A stretch of DNA of 63,994 bases from Scatosoma sp045576335 (GCA_045576335.1 JAZNGH010000035.1:1-63994), one strand, 5' to 3'. Shown: positions 9,113-18,256, counted from the first letter of the stretch. Numbers and translations: made by a program. The notes: a model not told the origin generated them from the sequence alone.

Positions 9113-9598
9113 TTAGCCCCACAAGCGGTCGCCGACGATTACGGGCGTAAATTTATCTTTATTCACCACGAGATAGCAATAACTCCCGCCCTCGCCCACG
9201 GGAGAACGGAGCGTGCCGGGATTTATCAGCGTTACGCCATCTATTTCGCTTATATCCGCGCTATGCGTATGTCCGTACAACGCAACCGCGCAACCGCGTT
9301 TTTTCGTCTCGCGCGCCAACACGCCAAGCCCCGATTTCACACCGTAATTATGACCGTGCGTGTAAAAGATACTTACGCGTTCGACCTCTATAACCCCTTT
9401 GCTCGGAAAAGGCGAATTAAAATCACAATTGCCCGCGCAAACGTATACCTTATCGGGAAATTCCCCAAAGAGTGCGCGAACATCCCCCGCGCCGTCGCCA
9501 AGATGTATCAAATAATCGTTTTCGACGATTAGCGGACGTAATTTGTCTATACCCGCGCTTTTTCCGTGGGTATCCGAAACGACGATCAGCGTTTTCAT
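9113..9598 (-). CDS. YfcE/MJ0936-type metallophosphoesterase
   Basis: 161-residue calcineurin-like phosphoesterase. The metal-binding set is complete: DTHG at residues 9-12, GDGAGD near 35, GNCD near 57, GHTH near 118. Proteins of this small group hydrolyse phosphodiesters or phosphomonoesters in vitro with a Mn/Ni-type dinuclear centre; the natural substrate is generally unknown. Its start overlaps the rdgB stop by 4 bases (ATGA), so the two are translationally coupled, an arrangement common in Bacillota. A nucleotide clean-up role is inferred only from this coupling. Confidence 0.9.
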   Translation of the reverse strand: MKTLIVVSDTHGKSAGIDKLRPLIVENDYLIHLGDGAGDVRALFGEFPDKVYVCAGNCDFNSPFPSKGVIEVERVSIFYTHGHNYGVKSGLGVLARETKKRGCAVALYGHTHSADISEIDGVTLINPGTLRSPVGEGGSYCYLVVNKDKFTPVIVGDRLWG

Positions 9599-10185
9599 AA
9601 GCCGTTTTTATCCATTTCCGCTCGAAGTGCCTGCAACGCACGAAAACGGTGCGAAACGGCGTTTTTCTCCTGTGGCGTTGCAAGCCCAAACGATTTTTTC
9701 AAATCGTCACTTTCAAAAATGCAATCGTAACCGAAACCGCCTTCGCCCTGCTCCTCGCATAAAATCCTACCGTGGGTTTTGCCCTCTACGACAAGCTCCT
9801 TGCCGTCGGGATAAACGAGCGCAATCGCGCTGGTGAAATGTGCCTTTCTATCGGCAATCCCCTGCAAATTTTCAAGCAAAAGCAAACGGTTTTTACGGTC
9901 GTCGCCGTGATACCCGCAATACCGCGCGCTATACACACCGGGCGCACCGCCAAGCGCGTCCACGCAAAGCCCGCTGTCGTCCGCAAGCGCGATACAACCA
10001 AGCGCTTTTGCCGCGGCGCGAGCCTTGATGAGTGCGTTTTCCGCAAAGGTTACGCCTGTTTCCTCTACGTCCTCATCAAAACCCATTTGCTTTTGGGATA
10101 CGACCTCGTATTCCATGAATATCTCCGCAATTTCTTTGAGCTTATGTGCGTTTCCCGTCGCAACCACCATTCTTTTCTTTTCCAT
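9595..10185 (-). CDS. rdgB: RdgB/HAM1-family XTP/dITP pyrophosphatase
   Basis: Removes non-canonical purine nucleotides (dITP, XTP) by hydrolysing them to monophosphate and pyrophosphate, keeping them out of DNA and RNA. The 196-residue protein shows the family N-terminal motif ATGNAHKL (near residue 10), the DDSGLCVDAL active-site block near 68 and GFGYDCIF near 150. The ATG at 10185 is preferred over the one 12 bases upstream because GGAGA lies 5 bases before it. It is the first gene of a two-gene operon ending at the terminator at 9057-9095. Confidence 0.94.
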   Translation of the reverse strand: MEKKRMVVATGNAHKLKEIAEIFMEYEVVSQKQMGFDEDVEETGVTFAENALIKARAAAKALGCIALADDSGLCVDALGGAPGVYSARYCGYHGDDRKNRLLLLENLQGIADRKAHFTSAIALVYPDGKELVVEGKTHGRILCEEQGEGGFGYDCIFESDDLKKSFGLATPQEKNAVSHRFRALQALRAEMDKNGL

Positions 10186-10240
10186 AATTATCTCCATTTG
10201 TCTATATTATAACACTTTTGCGTCAAAAAAACAATACTTT

Positions 10241-12361
10241 TTATGCTTTTCGAACGCGAAAGCTGTTGCCCACGGCGAGGAGCATTACCCCCACGTCCGC
10301 GAACACCGCAAGTGCAAGCGGCAACACACCCAACGCGCCCAAAACCATAAACGCCGTTTTCATCGCGATTGAAAACACGATATTCTGCATTACGATACGC
10401 CGCGTTTTCCGCGCGACACGCACCGCCTTTGCAAGCGCGGAAAGGTCGTCGGAAATCAGCACGAAATCGGACGCCTCCACAGCCGCCGCACTGCCCAGCT
10501 TGCCCATAGAAAAAGCGCAATCCGCCGCCCGCATTACGGGCGCGTCGTTGATGCCGTCGCCCACGTACGCCAAAACCCCGTATGTTTTCAATTTCTCCGC
10601 CTCTTGCAGCTTCCCGTCGGGCAAAAGCTCCGCTTTCACCTCGTACACGCCTACCTCGTTTGCGATTTTTTCCGCGCGCTTGCGATTATCGCCCGTCAGC
10701 ATCACGCAACGCTCGATTCCCGCCCCCAACAGCGCGGAAACGGTCGCCTTGGCGTTTGCGCGCAAACGGTCGCCCACTTCAATCGTGCCGAGGTATTCGC
10801 CCCCTTTCGCTACATACACGAGCGTATACAAGCTTTCCTCCTCCGTCACCGCAATCCCCGCTTCTTGCATAAGCGCGAAATTCCCAACGAAAACCTCTTC
10901 CCCGTCGATTTTCGCCGATAAGCCCTTACCTGCCCGTTCGCATACCTCTTGCGCGGAAAAGTCCGTCGCAATATCGGCAAACGCCTTTGCAATCGGATGC
11001 GAGGAAGCTTTTTCCGCCGCCGCGGCAAGCGCGAGTAGGTATTCCTCACTTACGCCCGCCACGCTACGCACAGCGCAAACGGAGAAATCCCCCTCCGTCA
11101 GCGTACCCGTTTTATCAAACGCTACCGTTTTCGCCCGTGCAAGCGTATCCAAATACGTAGAGCCTTTGGCGAGTATGCCCTTCTTTGCACACACGCCAAT
11201 CCCCGAAAAATAAGTAAGGGGTACGGAAATGATCAGCGCACACGGACAGGACACCACGAGGAAGGTGAGCGCGGATTGCACCCAACGCGTAAAATCCTTG
11301 AAATAGAGCGTTCCGCTCTCCACGAAACCGCTTATAAGGGGCGCGCCAAACGCCAAAAGCAACGCCGCCGCACATACGATAGGCGTATACCAACGAGCAA
11401 AGCGCGTAATGAATTTTTCGGGCTTGGCTTTGCCCGAAGCCGCGTTTTCGACAAGGTCGAGAATTTTCCCAACCGCGCTATCCTCGTAAAGCTTCGTCGC
11501 GCGCATGGTAAAGGCGTTACCCGCGTTGATACAGCCCGACAACAGCTCTTCGCCGCTCTTGCACACGCGAAGCTCCGCTTCGCCCGTCAAGGATTTGGTA
11601 TCCAGCGAAGCCGACGCGTCGATAAGTACGCCGTCAACGGGGATTTTCTCCCCCGCCTTGATAAAGAGTATATTCCCAACCTCGATTTCCTCAGGGGATA
11701 ATTCCAGCCGTTCTCTGCCCTTGAACACCGTCGTTTTGTCACTCTTTAACTGCATCAGTTCCACGACCGAACGCCGCGACGAGGACACCGCCATTGCTTG
11801 CAGCGTTTCGCCGATTTGATAAAGCAGCATTACGAGCACGCCCTCGCTAAACTCGCCCAAGGCGAACGCGCCAACCGAAGCGATCGCCATCAAGAAATTT
11901 TCGTCGAAAATTTTGCCCTTGGCAACGTTTTTCACCGTTGCTATCCACACCGAATACCCCACCGTGCAATAGGCAACCCCGTAAAAAAGGTACGCGCCGA
12001 TCAACGCCGCGCCGCCTACCGCGTTTTCAAATACCACGCCCAAAGCGAACGCCACCGCCGAAACGCAAATCAACAGCCATTGTAAACGGCGTTTTTTGCG
12101 TTCCTCCAATTCCGCATTGTCCTTTTTCGGCTCGTACCTGTCCCCCTCGTTTGGCGTTTCTACCACGCGCACCTCCTCAAAATGGTTTGCCGTAAAAACG
12201 ACCTTTTCCAAAACCGCTTCACTCTCGTATTCTACCGTCAGTTTCTGACTGACGAACGCAAGAGAGGCGAAAGTCACGCCGTCGATTAAAGAAATTTCTT
12301 TTTCCAGCTCTGCCGCGCAATTCGCGCAATCCAAGCCCTGCAACTGCAATACCTTTTTCAT
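10241..12361 (-). CDS. P1B-type ATPase exporting Zn/Cd/Pb
   Basis: 706-residue heavy-metal pump. An N-terminal HMA domain carries C12-x2-C15 (GLDCANCAAE), followed by eight membrane helices. The transmembrane metal site has CPC in SCPCALII near residue 370, the phosphorylated Asp is in DKTGT near 416, and the hinge GDGINDAP is near 620. The last helix has the Asp of FADVGVMLLAVGN, typical of the Zn/Cd/Pb subgroup (ZntA/CadA) rather than copper pumps. The ATG at 12361 has GGAGGAGAG just upstream and overlaps the ArsR stop by 4 bases, so metal-dependent derepression of ArsR should control it. The 12358-12767 context makes metal resistance the likely job. Confidence 0.94.
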   Translation of the reverse strand: MKKVLQLQGLDCANCAAELEKEISLIDGVTFASLAFVSQKLTVEYESEAVLEKVVFTANHFEEVRVVETPNEGDRYEPKKDNAELEERKKRRLQWLLICVSAVAFALGVVFENAVGGAALIGAYLFYGVAYCTVGYSVWIATVKNVAKGKIFDENFLMAIASVGAFALGEFSEGVLVMLLYQIGETLQAMAVSSSRRSVVELMQLKSDKTTVFKGRERLELSPEEIEVGNILFIKAGEKIPVDGVLIDASASLDTKSLTGEAELRVCKSGEELLSGCINAGNAFTMRATKLYEDSAVGKILDLVENAASGKAKPEKFITRFARWYTPIVCAAALLLAFGAPLISGFVESGTLYFKDFTRWVQSALTFLVVSCPCALIISVPLTYFSGIGVCAKKGILAKGSTYLDTLARAKTVAFDKTGTLTEGDFSVCAVRSVAGVSEEYLLALAAAAEKASSHPIAKAFADIATDFSAQEVCERAGKGLSAKIDGEEVFVGNFALMQEAGIAVTEEESLYTLVYVAKGGEYLGTIEVGDRLRANAKATVSALLGAGIERCVMLTGDNRKRAEKIANEVGVYEVKAELLPDGKLQEAEKLKTYGVLAYVGDGINDAPVMRAADCAFSMGKLGSAAAVEASDFVLISDDLSALAKAVRVARKTRRIVMQNIVFSIAMKTAFMVLGALGVLPLALAVFADVGVMLLAVGNSFRVRKA

Positions 12362-12720
12362 ATCTCTCCTCCTACCGTGCAGCCCAAATGCGCCACGCAT
12401 GTTTCTACAATCTCACGAATATGCCCGTCCGCAAGAGAATATTCCACGTTTTTTCCCGTTTTTTTAGCCGTGACGAGCTTATTGTCACGAAGCAAACGAA
12501 GCTGGTGACTGACCGCGCTCGTCGTACCTCCGCAAATCTCCGTCAAATGATATACGCAAAGCGAACCGCTCAACAACGCCAACACGATTTTTAATCGGCT
12601 CGGCTCGGATAAAAGAAAAAATATCCGTCCCACTCTTTCTAAATCTTCGCACGATAAAAGGTTATCTTTCGCCCGTTTTACCGCCGTCTCGTGCTCGTGC
12701 TCACAACAAATATGCGCCAT
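12358..12720 (-). CDS. ArsR/SmtB-family metal-sensing repressor
   Basis: Winged-helix dimeric repressor of about 120 residues controlling the P-type ATPase behind it. The recognition helix is TTSAVSHQLRLLRDNKLV. Candidate metal ligands: an N-terminal CCEHEHE cluster, the Cys of SLCVYHL (the alpha3 position, where CadC has CVC), and an alpha5 site D-x-H-x10-H-x2-C near the C-terminus, like the D/H/H/E site of SmtB and CzrA but ending in Cys. The ATG at 12720 is chosen because GGAGAG precedes it and the upstream extension would run through the operator. It is probably autoregulated through 12744-12767. Confidence 0.92.
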   Translation of the reverse strand: MAHICCEHEHETAVKRAKDNLLSCEDLERVGRIFFLLSEPSRLKIVLALLSGSLCVYHLTEICGGTTSAVSHQLRLLRDNKLVTAKKTGKNVEYSLADGHIREIVETCVAHLGCTVGGEI

Positions 12721-12743
12721 TGCTTTATCTCTCCGTTTTTTAG

Positions 12744-12767
12744 TTGAACAATTGTTCAATTGTTCAA
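12744..12767. promoter_or_regulatory. ArsR-type operator
   Basis: A perfect 16-bp palindrome TTGAACAATTGTTCAA (12744-12759) followed directly by a third half-site TTGTTCAA (12760-12767). TGAACA/TGTTCA half-sites match the known 12-2-12 ArsR/SmtB/CzrA operators. It lies just downstream of the -10 at 12772-12777, where binding would block transcription start. Confidence 0.88.
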
Positions 12768-12771
12768 TGAT

Positions 12772-12800
12772 AGTATACGCTTTTAAGAGTGCATTGTCAA
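12772..12800 (-). promoter_or_regulatory. promoter of arsR-ATPase operon
   Basis: Minus strand TTGACA (12795-12800) and TATACT (12772-12777), spacer 17. The operator starts 5 bases downstream of the -10. Confidence 0.8.
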
Positions 12801-12812
12801 GCATTTGCGTAT

Positions 12813-12841
12813 AAAAAAATACGGCGAATTGCCGTATTTTT
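12813..12841 (-). terminator. terminator after the first RluA gene
   Basis: Minus-strand hairpin TACGGC-AATTC-GCCGTA flanked by A5 and followed by T7. It separates the pseudouridine synthase from the arsR promoter. Confidence 0.85.
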
Positions 12842-12843
12842 CG

Positions 12844-13662
12844 TTAAAAATGAAAGCGGGAATGAAATTTTTTACCGTTTAGGTAGGATAACGCGCCGTC
12901 AAAGATGAAGGATAGCGATTTTGCAATCAAGCATTGACGGGAGGCGTTACGCTCGTGATTTTTTTCGCTGTCACCGTATTTCATATCTCCGACGACGGGG
13001 TGATGAACGTGCGCCAAGTGCGCGCGGATTTGATGCGTTTTGCCCGTATGCAGAGTGACCTCGACCTTGCTCACACCTTCTTTTTCCTCCAAGACTCGAT
13101 AAGCCGTCACGATTTTCTCCGTATGCGCGGCGGGTCTGTCGAATACCTGCACGCGTAATTTTTCCTCGTCTTTTTTCAAATACGCGGTCAGCGCAGCTTC
13201 CTTGTCTTCAAAAATACCGAAGCATAACGCGTGATAGATTTTTTCCACCCGTCTTTCCTTGAATGCTGACAGCAATTCTTTTTCCGTTTCGGGATTTCGA
13301 GCAAAGACCATAAGTCCCTTGGTGTTGCGGTCTAATCGGTGGATAAACGCACACCTGCCCCCCGTCTTTCGGGAAAGCTCGGCAAAAACCGCTTCGGAAT
13401 TTACTCCGCTTTCTTTATCGACGATTATCAGGTTTTCATCCTCGTAAACGGGATAAAAAGCGGGCATATCCAGCTGCTTTTGCGTAAGAAAATAACAAAC
13501 GACGTCGCCCTTGGAAAGATAAACGCCTTTGTTCACCCGTTTACCGTTGACTTTGATTTCTCTGTTTTTCAACAGATACGACCAGCAAAAGGAAGCTTGG
13601 GCGTAATTCTCGTCGGTAAATTGTTTTAAGGTTTGTTCTTTATCGCAAATAAGCTGTAACAC
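12844..13662 (-). CDS. RluA-family pseudouridine synthase with S4-like N-terminus
   Basis: Isomerises specific uridines in rRNA or tRNA to pseudouridine. The 272-residue protein has an S4-like RNA-binding start (about 1-65, with KNREIKVNGKRVNKG) and then the catalytic domain. The HRLDRNTKG motif near residue 118 holds the essential Asp, and HTGKTHQIRAHL near 205 is the second family block. The start is GTG at 13662, with AGAGGAAAA upstream; no better ATG is in place. The exact target site cannot be told. A relative without S4 lies at 16391-17131. Confidence 0.9.
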   Translation of the reverse strand: MLQLICDKEQTLKQFTDENYAQASFCWSYLLKNREIKVNGKRVNKGVYLSKGDVVCYFLTQKQLDMPAFYPVYEDENLIIVDKESGVNSEAVFAELSRKTGGRCAFIHRLDRNTKGLMVFARNPETEKELLSAFKERRVEKIYHALCFGIFEDKEAALTAYLKKDEEKLRVQVFDRPAAHTEKIVTAYRVLEEKEGVSKVEVTLHTGKTHQIRAHLAHVHHPVVGDMKYGDSEKNHERNASRQCLIAKSLSFIFDGALSYLNGKKFHSRFHF

Positions 13663-13680
13663 GCTTTTCCTCTCTTTTGA

Positions 13681-13712
13681 AAAACCGCCGCCCGTTACCG
13701 AGCGGCGGTTTG
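13681..13712 (-). terminator. terminator after the surface-protein gene
   Basis: Stem AAACCGCCGC / GCGGCGGTTT with a ~9-base loop, 5 bases past the stop on the minus strand, followed by a short T run. Confidence 0.8.
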
Positions 13713-13716
13713 ATTT

Positions 13717-16257
13717 TTATTCTTCGTCTTTCTTGGTCTTTTTCGTTTTCGCCGCTTGTGCGTCTACGTCCTCCAACGTTTCGTCGGAAGGCTTCACGAG
13801 AAGCAGGATAACGATCAAGATGAGCATTACGCCCGCAATCGCAAACAAGATTACGGAAACGAGATTTTGCTGTACCCATTCGCCGAAGTTGCTATCGCCT
13901 TCGATCACCGCCGTCTTGGACTCTACGATAACGACCATATAAGCAGCGGCACGCGTCGCCAAAGCCGTATCCTTTTCCCAGTAATCGGCAAGAATGAGAT
14001 ATTCGCCCTCTTCCACCGTCTTGAAGCTTTGCGAGGAAACGTTCCATTCGTACTTTTCAAATTCGTCCGTCGCGTTGTTTACGTTGTCGCCCTCTTCGCC
14101 GATTTTCGTGAACATTTGCGTTACGATTTCGTTTGCCATTTCGGAAACGTTCGCAGCGTTCTTACGCTCCGCCAAAAGCTCCGCGTACGCTTGCAAATAC
14201 AGTTTGAAATAATCGCCGTTTTCCACGGTGGAAAGCTTGCCGCTAATCTTGTCAGCAATCGCTTTGTAGGTAATCGCGCTCAAATCGTTTCTTTGGATTT
14301 GTTTTGCGGATTCCTTACCCGTGTTGTAAGCGGAAAGGTTGACCTTGTAAAGGGAATAGTTTTCCTGCAAGTTGGTCGCGCCTACGACCTTGATATCGTC
14401 AAGCGTATAGGTCTTGTCCAAAACTTCCGTGTCCTTTCTACCGCTTTGCGAGGTGGGGTCCTCTACCTTCAAGCCCTTGTTCGCGATTTCAAACGTGAAA
14501 TACGGGATTGCGTCTATTTTCCAAACGTTGCTCGTCGAAACCTCGACTTCCTTGCCGTCAAGGTAATATTTCATTGCGTTACCCGCGGGGTCTACCGCAA
14601 AAATCTTAAACTCGTATTTACCCTCTTTGGCGACCGCAAGCTTGACCGAGTTATATGCAAGGTTAGAAGAAGTGCTTTCGCTGTCCGAACCGGTCACTCT
14701 GTAACTAATCGTAAACTTCAAATTACGGTATCCGTTATTATCGTCGATCAACCATTTGAACGAGGGGAAATTGATATACGAGTTGCTACCCGCGTAAATA
14801 TCCTCGTCTGCAATGATTTCGGCAAGGCGGGCGTTGAAATTTGCAACAGCTGCGTCTTGCGAATCCGATTTCACGCTCTTCTTTTCGCCTGCTTCTTCTA
14901 CGGTTTCCACATATTCTTTATACGTTGCGCCGCTTTCGTTACGGTCGATAGCGATATAGTACAAATCGCTATCGGGCATACCGATATCCGTTTTGCCTTT
15001 AACCTGTACGGGCGAGTTCGCATACCAAGCAAGGTCGAACACCGCTTCGTCTACCGAGCTTGCGTCGCCAAGCTTCACGCGCGCCGCCAAATATTCCGCG
15101 CCACTCTGCTTGAATACCGTCGTCTTTACGGCTTCACTCGCACCCGTGGGCGTATATTCGTATTCGGTGGGTTGGAAGAAAATGGAGTTCGTCAAGCTCT
15201 TATTGCTCTTATATTTCGAAAACTCGTCTTCCTCTGCCGATACCGCCTCATTCGCGGGGTTATACTGATAAAATTCCCACGTTGCGTCGCTTGCCGTTAC
15301 GTCGTCGTCCAAAACGTCAACGTAATCGTAATCCAACGCAAACGCCGTACCGAGCAGGAAGGAATGGATATTTTCGTGAATGACCAACACGGGAGCCGCG
15401 TTGTCCACGATTTTACCGTCGGTAAGCTTGAAGGACTGACCGTTGATTTCGTTGAGAACGACCGTCGTTTTCGCGTCCTTCGTCGCGTCCTCGTCGTCCT
15501 TGCCAAGGTCTGCCGAAACGGTCAAGGGGTGCATACTGTTATACGCATATTCCGCGCTGTTCGCACCTACGTTTTCGAATTTACCGATTGTATTGCTAAC
15601 GGAAGAGAGGGTAACCTCAAACTCACCGTCCGCCGCGTCTGCCGCTTGGGAGATAGCCAGCGTAAGCGTTTCGTTTGCCGTAACGGTAAATTCTTGCGCG
15701 TTTGCAAGCCATTCCTGTTCTTTCGTCTTAAATTCTTTTTGCTCCTCCGTAAGCGTATCGTCCGCCGCCGTTTCGTCGTATTTTACCACGCCGCCGTATG
15801 CCACGTACGCTTTCACGCCCGTAGCCGTCTTTTTGAAACGAACGGTATTGATTGCCTTGCTCCCCTCGGTCGCCCAAGCGGAAGGGCTTTCAAAGGTAAA
15901 ATCAACGGTGTTGAACGCCGTGTCGCTGAACGCGAATTTCAACGTCAAATACGTTGCCTTGCCCTTTTTGACCTTTGCGGTATCCGTTTCGTCTTGCGTG
16001 TACCATTTATACGCCAAATGACGCTTCATTCTCACCGAAGATTCGTCCGTAAGCTCAAAAGCCGTAAACGTATCCTCGCCGACGGTCGCCGTTTTCACGT
16101 CCGAGCCGTCTACTTCCGCGAATACGCCGTCAAGGTCGTAATTGTCCGTAGCGGCGGAAGCCGTGAGAGTCGTATTCAAAAATACACCGCCAAACGCCGC
16201 CGAAAGTGCCGCGCTTGCAAGTATAAGAGATGTTGCCGTAATTTTCTTCCTTTTCAT
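13717..16257 (-). CDS. large secreted, membrane-anchored surface protein of unknown function
   Basis: 846 residues. A signal peptide (basic start, hydrophobic 8-34 ending at TASA-A) is followed by a long extracellular part rich in Thr, Ser, Asp and aromatic residues, probably beta-sandwich modules. A single membrane helix near residues 795-818 (VSVILFAIAGVMLILIVILL) leads to a short Lys/Glu/Asp-rich cytoplasmic tail. There is no LPXTG or S-layer motif. The segment around 510-600 (GKYEFKIFAVDPAGNAMKYY) resembles an Ig-like fold. It is monocistronic with a consensus promoter at 16315-16343, so it may be well expressed. I do not recognise the family; adhesion or envelope structure is only a guess. 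Confidence 0.8.
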   Translation of the reverse strand: MKRKKITATSLILASAALSAAFGGVFLNTTLTASAATDNYDLDGVFAEVDGSDVKTATVGEDTFTAFELTDESSVRMKRHLAYKWYTQDETDTAKVKKGKATYLTLKFAFSDTAFNTVDFTFESPSAWATEGSKAINTVRFKKTATGVKAYVAYGGVVKYDETAADDTLTEEQKEFKTKEQEWLANAQEFTVTANETLTLAISQAADAADGEFEVTLSSVSNTIGKFENVGANSAEYAYNSMHPLTVSADLGKDDEDATKDAKTTVVLNEINGQSFKLTDGKIVDNAAPVLVIHENIHSFLLGTAFALDYDYVDVLDDDVTASDATWEFYQYNPANEAVSAEEDEFSKYKSNKSLTNSIFFQPTEYEYTPTGASEAVKTTVFKQSGAEYLAARVKLGDASSVDEAVFDLAWYANSPVQVKGKTDIGMPDSDLYYIAIDRNESGATYKEYVETVEEAGEKKSVKSDSQDAAVANFNARLAEIIADEDIYAGSNSYINFPSFKWLIDDNNGYRNLKFTISYRVTGSDSESTSSNLAYNSVKLAVAKEGKYEFKIFAVDPAGNAMKYYLDGKEVEVSTSNVWKIDAIPYFTFEIANKGLKVEDPTSQSGRKDTEVLDKTYTLDDIKVVGATNLQENYSLYKVNLSAYNTGKESAKQIQRNDLSAITYKAIADKISGKLSTVENGDYFKLYLQAYAELLAERKNAANVSEMANEIVTQMFTKIGEEGDNVNNATDEFEKYEWNVSSQSFKTVEEGEYLILADYWEKDTALATRAAAYMVVIVESKTAVIEGDSNFGEWVQQNLVSVILFAIAGVMLILIVILLLVKPSDETLEDVDAQAAKTKKTKKDEE

Positions 16258-16314
16258 GAAAAAATGCCTCGTCTTTTTTTGTAGACTTTCGCCTATACAT
16301 TATCGTACTTATTT

Positions 16315-16343
16315 ATTTTACACTTAATTGTGCGTTTTGTCAA
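16315..16343 (-). promoter_or_regulatory. promoter of the 846-residue surface protein
   Basis: Minus strand TTGACA (16338-16343), 17-base spacer, TAAAAT (16315-16320). The leader is about 50 bases. Confidence 0.75.
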
Positions 16344-16390
16344 TCGCATTTTAAGGGGATTTTCATTGTTTTTCCGATTTTATCGGATTT

Positions 16391-17131
16391 TCACTTAATT
16401 TCCACCGCTTTTGCGATATCAAACGTTCTCCACGGCGTTTCCGTTTCGGGCGGATATGCCATAAAACGCAACCGTTCTTTCGTAATCGGGTGCGAAAACG
16501 AAAGACAATACGCCCAAAGCGCAAGCTTGCCCTTCTGTGCCAAAGCCCCGCCGTAGCGCATATCTCCGTACACGGGATGGGAAATCCCCGCCGTTTGTAC
16601 GCGTATCTGGTGCGTTCTGCCCGTATGCAAGCGCACCTCTACGAGCGAATACTTCCCTTTGCTTTCCACGACCTTATAATCCAGCTCCGCGTATTTTGCG
16701 CCCTCTTCGCTCGGCGTGCAGATGTATACCATATTATTGACGGTATTTTTACGTAAATAATTACACAGCGTACCGCGTTCTTCGTCAGGCGTTCCGCAAA
16801 GCACGGTGAGGTATTTCTTTTCAAAATCCCCCGATTGCAGCCCCGCCGTCAAACGCGCCGCCGCCTTGCTCGTCTTGGCGTATACCATCACGCCGCCCGT
16901 GGGACGGTCAAGTCGGTGCACCAAGCCCACGTACACGTTCCCGGGCTTGTTATACGCGATTTTTAAGTATTTTTTGACCTGATCGAGCAGATTATCGTCC
17001 TTGCTCTCGTCGGGACAGCAAGCCGTCATTTGCGGCTTTAATACCACGATAATATGGTTGTCCTCGTATAAAATATCAAACTCGGGACGATATTCGCCGT
17101 TTTGTATTTCCATTTCTTTATTTTCCGTCAT
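16391..17131 (-). CDS. RluA-family pseudouridine synthase without S4 domain
   Basis: 246-residue pseudouridine synthase acting on structured RNA. The catalytic motif HRLDRPTGG is near residue 75 and HTGRTHQIRVQTAG near 170. No S4 domain precedes the catalytic domain, unlike the paralogue at 12844. The ATG at 17131 overlaps the last codons of the upstream methyltransferase by 14 bases, with GGAGG 11 bases upstream inside that gene, so the two are translationally coupled and may both modify RNA. The longer frame upstream of this ATG is the shadow of the methyltransferase end. Confidence 0.9.
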   Translation of the reverse strand: MTENKEMEIQNGEYRPEFDILYEDNHIIVVLKPQMTACCPDESKDDNLLDQVKKYLKIAYNKPGNVYVGLVHRLDRPTGGVMVYAKTSKAAARLTAGLQSGDFEKKYLTVLCGTPDEERGTLCNYLRKNTVNNMVYICTPSEEGAKYAELDYKVVESKGKYSLVEVRLHTGRTHQIRVQTAGISHPVYGDMRYGGALAQKGKLALWAYCLSFSHPITKERLRFMAYPPETETPWRTFDIAKAVEIK

Positions 17132-17987
17132 TGACAAATATACCTCCCGCGCCGCACGGAAGCGTGATACCCTCTTCCGTGGCAATACCCACTTCGTACG
17201 CCTCCACGCGTCCTTTGAAATCTTTGAGCGTAAGCTTTAATATATTCTGTAACACCATAGGCTGCAAACCCGTGGTATAGCTGTTGATAAGCACGAACAA
17301 AGGCTCGTCGCAAAGCACCTTGGAGCAAAGCTCCACGAATTTGAATAAATCGTTTTCAATCTTCCACGTTTCGCCGTTCGGGCCTCTGCCGTACGAAGGC
17401 GGGTCCATGATGATTGCGTCGTATTTATTGCCTCGACGGATTTCCCTTTGCACGAATTTCAAGCAGTCGTCGATAATATAACGAATACCCGTATCGATTC
17501 CCGAAAGCCGCACGTTTTCGCCCGCACGCTCTACCATGCCTTTCGCCGCGTCCACGTGCGTTACCTGTGCGCCCGCTTTCGCGCAAGCCACCGTCGCGCC
17601 GCCCGTGTAAGCGAAAAGGTTGAGCACCTTAATAGGTCTGTTCGCCGCTTTAATCAACTCGGTCATATACTCCCAGTTGACCGCTTGCTCGGGGAATAAA
17701 CCCGTATGCTTAAAGCCCATAGGCTTGATTTTGAAGGAAAGGTCGAGTGTGGAATAGGCAATATTCCATTCGTCGGGCATAGGCTTTATTATTTTCCAGC
17801 CCCCGCCGCCCTTGTCGCTTCGCTTATAATAGGCGTTGAGCTTGGGAAACGAAAACAAATCCCATTGCATAGGCCAAATCACTTGCGGGTCGGGACGAAG
17901 CAGATATACGTCCTTCCAACGTTCCAGCTTGTACCCGTCGCCCGTGGCTATAATCGAATAATCCGTCCAGTTTTTCGAAATTTTCAT
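17118..17987 (-). CDS. SAM-dependent methyltransferase, RlmI/RlmK-like (Methyltrans_SAM)
   Basis: 289 residues with a Rossmann methyltransferase core. The SAM-binding motif I is VLNLFAYTGGATVACAKAGA near residue 122, the acidic loop VDAAKG follows, and the DPPSYGRGPNG motif IV near 200 is characteristic of rRNA cytosine/guanine methylases of the RlmI/RlmKL group. It lacks the N-terminal PUA domain of RlmI. The ATG at 17987 has AAGGAA upstream; an in-frame ATG 33 bases earlier has no ribosome binding site. It precedes an RluA gene in a two-gene operon, supporting an rRNA-modification role. Confidence 0.85.
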   Translation of the reverse strand: MKISKNWTDYSIIATGDGYKLERWKDVYLLRPDPQVIWPMQWDLFSFPKLNAYYKRSDKGGGGWKIIKPMPDEWNIAYSTLDLSFKIKPMGFKHTGLFPEQAVNWEYMTELIKAANRPIKVLNLFAYTGGATVACAKAGAQVTHVDAAKGMVERAGENVRLSGIDTGIRYIIDDCLKFVQREIRRGNKYDAIIMDPPSYGRGPNGETWKIENDLFKFVELCSKVLCDEPLFVLINSYTTGLQPMVLQNILKLTLKDFKGRVEAYEVGIATEEGITLPCGAGGIFVNDGK

Positions 17988-18227
17988 GAAAAATTTTCCT
18001 TTGAAGGCGTAATGCGACATTCTGACCTATTTATTATAACGCAAAAAAATTTGCTTGTAAAGTGTTTTTTCCACTTTATAGGCAACAAAACGGGCAAATA
18101 ACGCGAATTTTTTACAAAGTCAGTCTTATTTTCTTATTATATATAAGGAAATAGCGCGCGTTTCCCCACGAGCAAAAAACTTTTTTTGGATTTTTTAATT
18201 TTTTTTGAAAAAAGTGCAAAAAAACAG

Positions 18228-18256
18228 TTGACAAAAGCTTTCGTTTTTAGTATTAT
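18228..18256 (+). promoter_or_regulatory. promoter of the tRNA cluster
   Basis: TTGACA (18228-18233), 17-base spacer, TATTAT (18251-18256), preceded by A/T tracts. The first tRNA begins about 55 bases downstream. The rest of 18021-18227 shows no gene. Confidence 0.75.

Noticed and set aside
13756..16284. 842-codon open frame on the plus strand
   Set aside because: It is the exact antisense of the signal-peptide surface protein, has no ribosome binding site and a basic, low-complexity translation. It comes from codon bias of the true gene.
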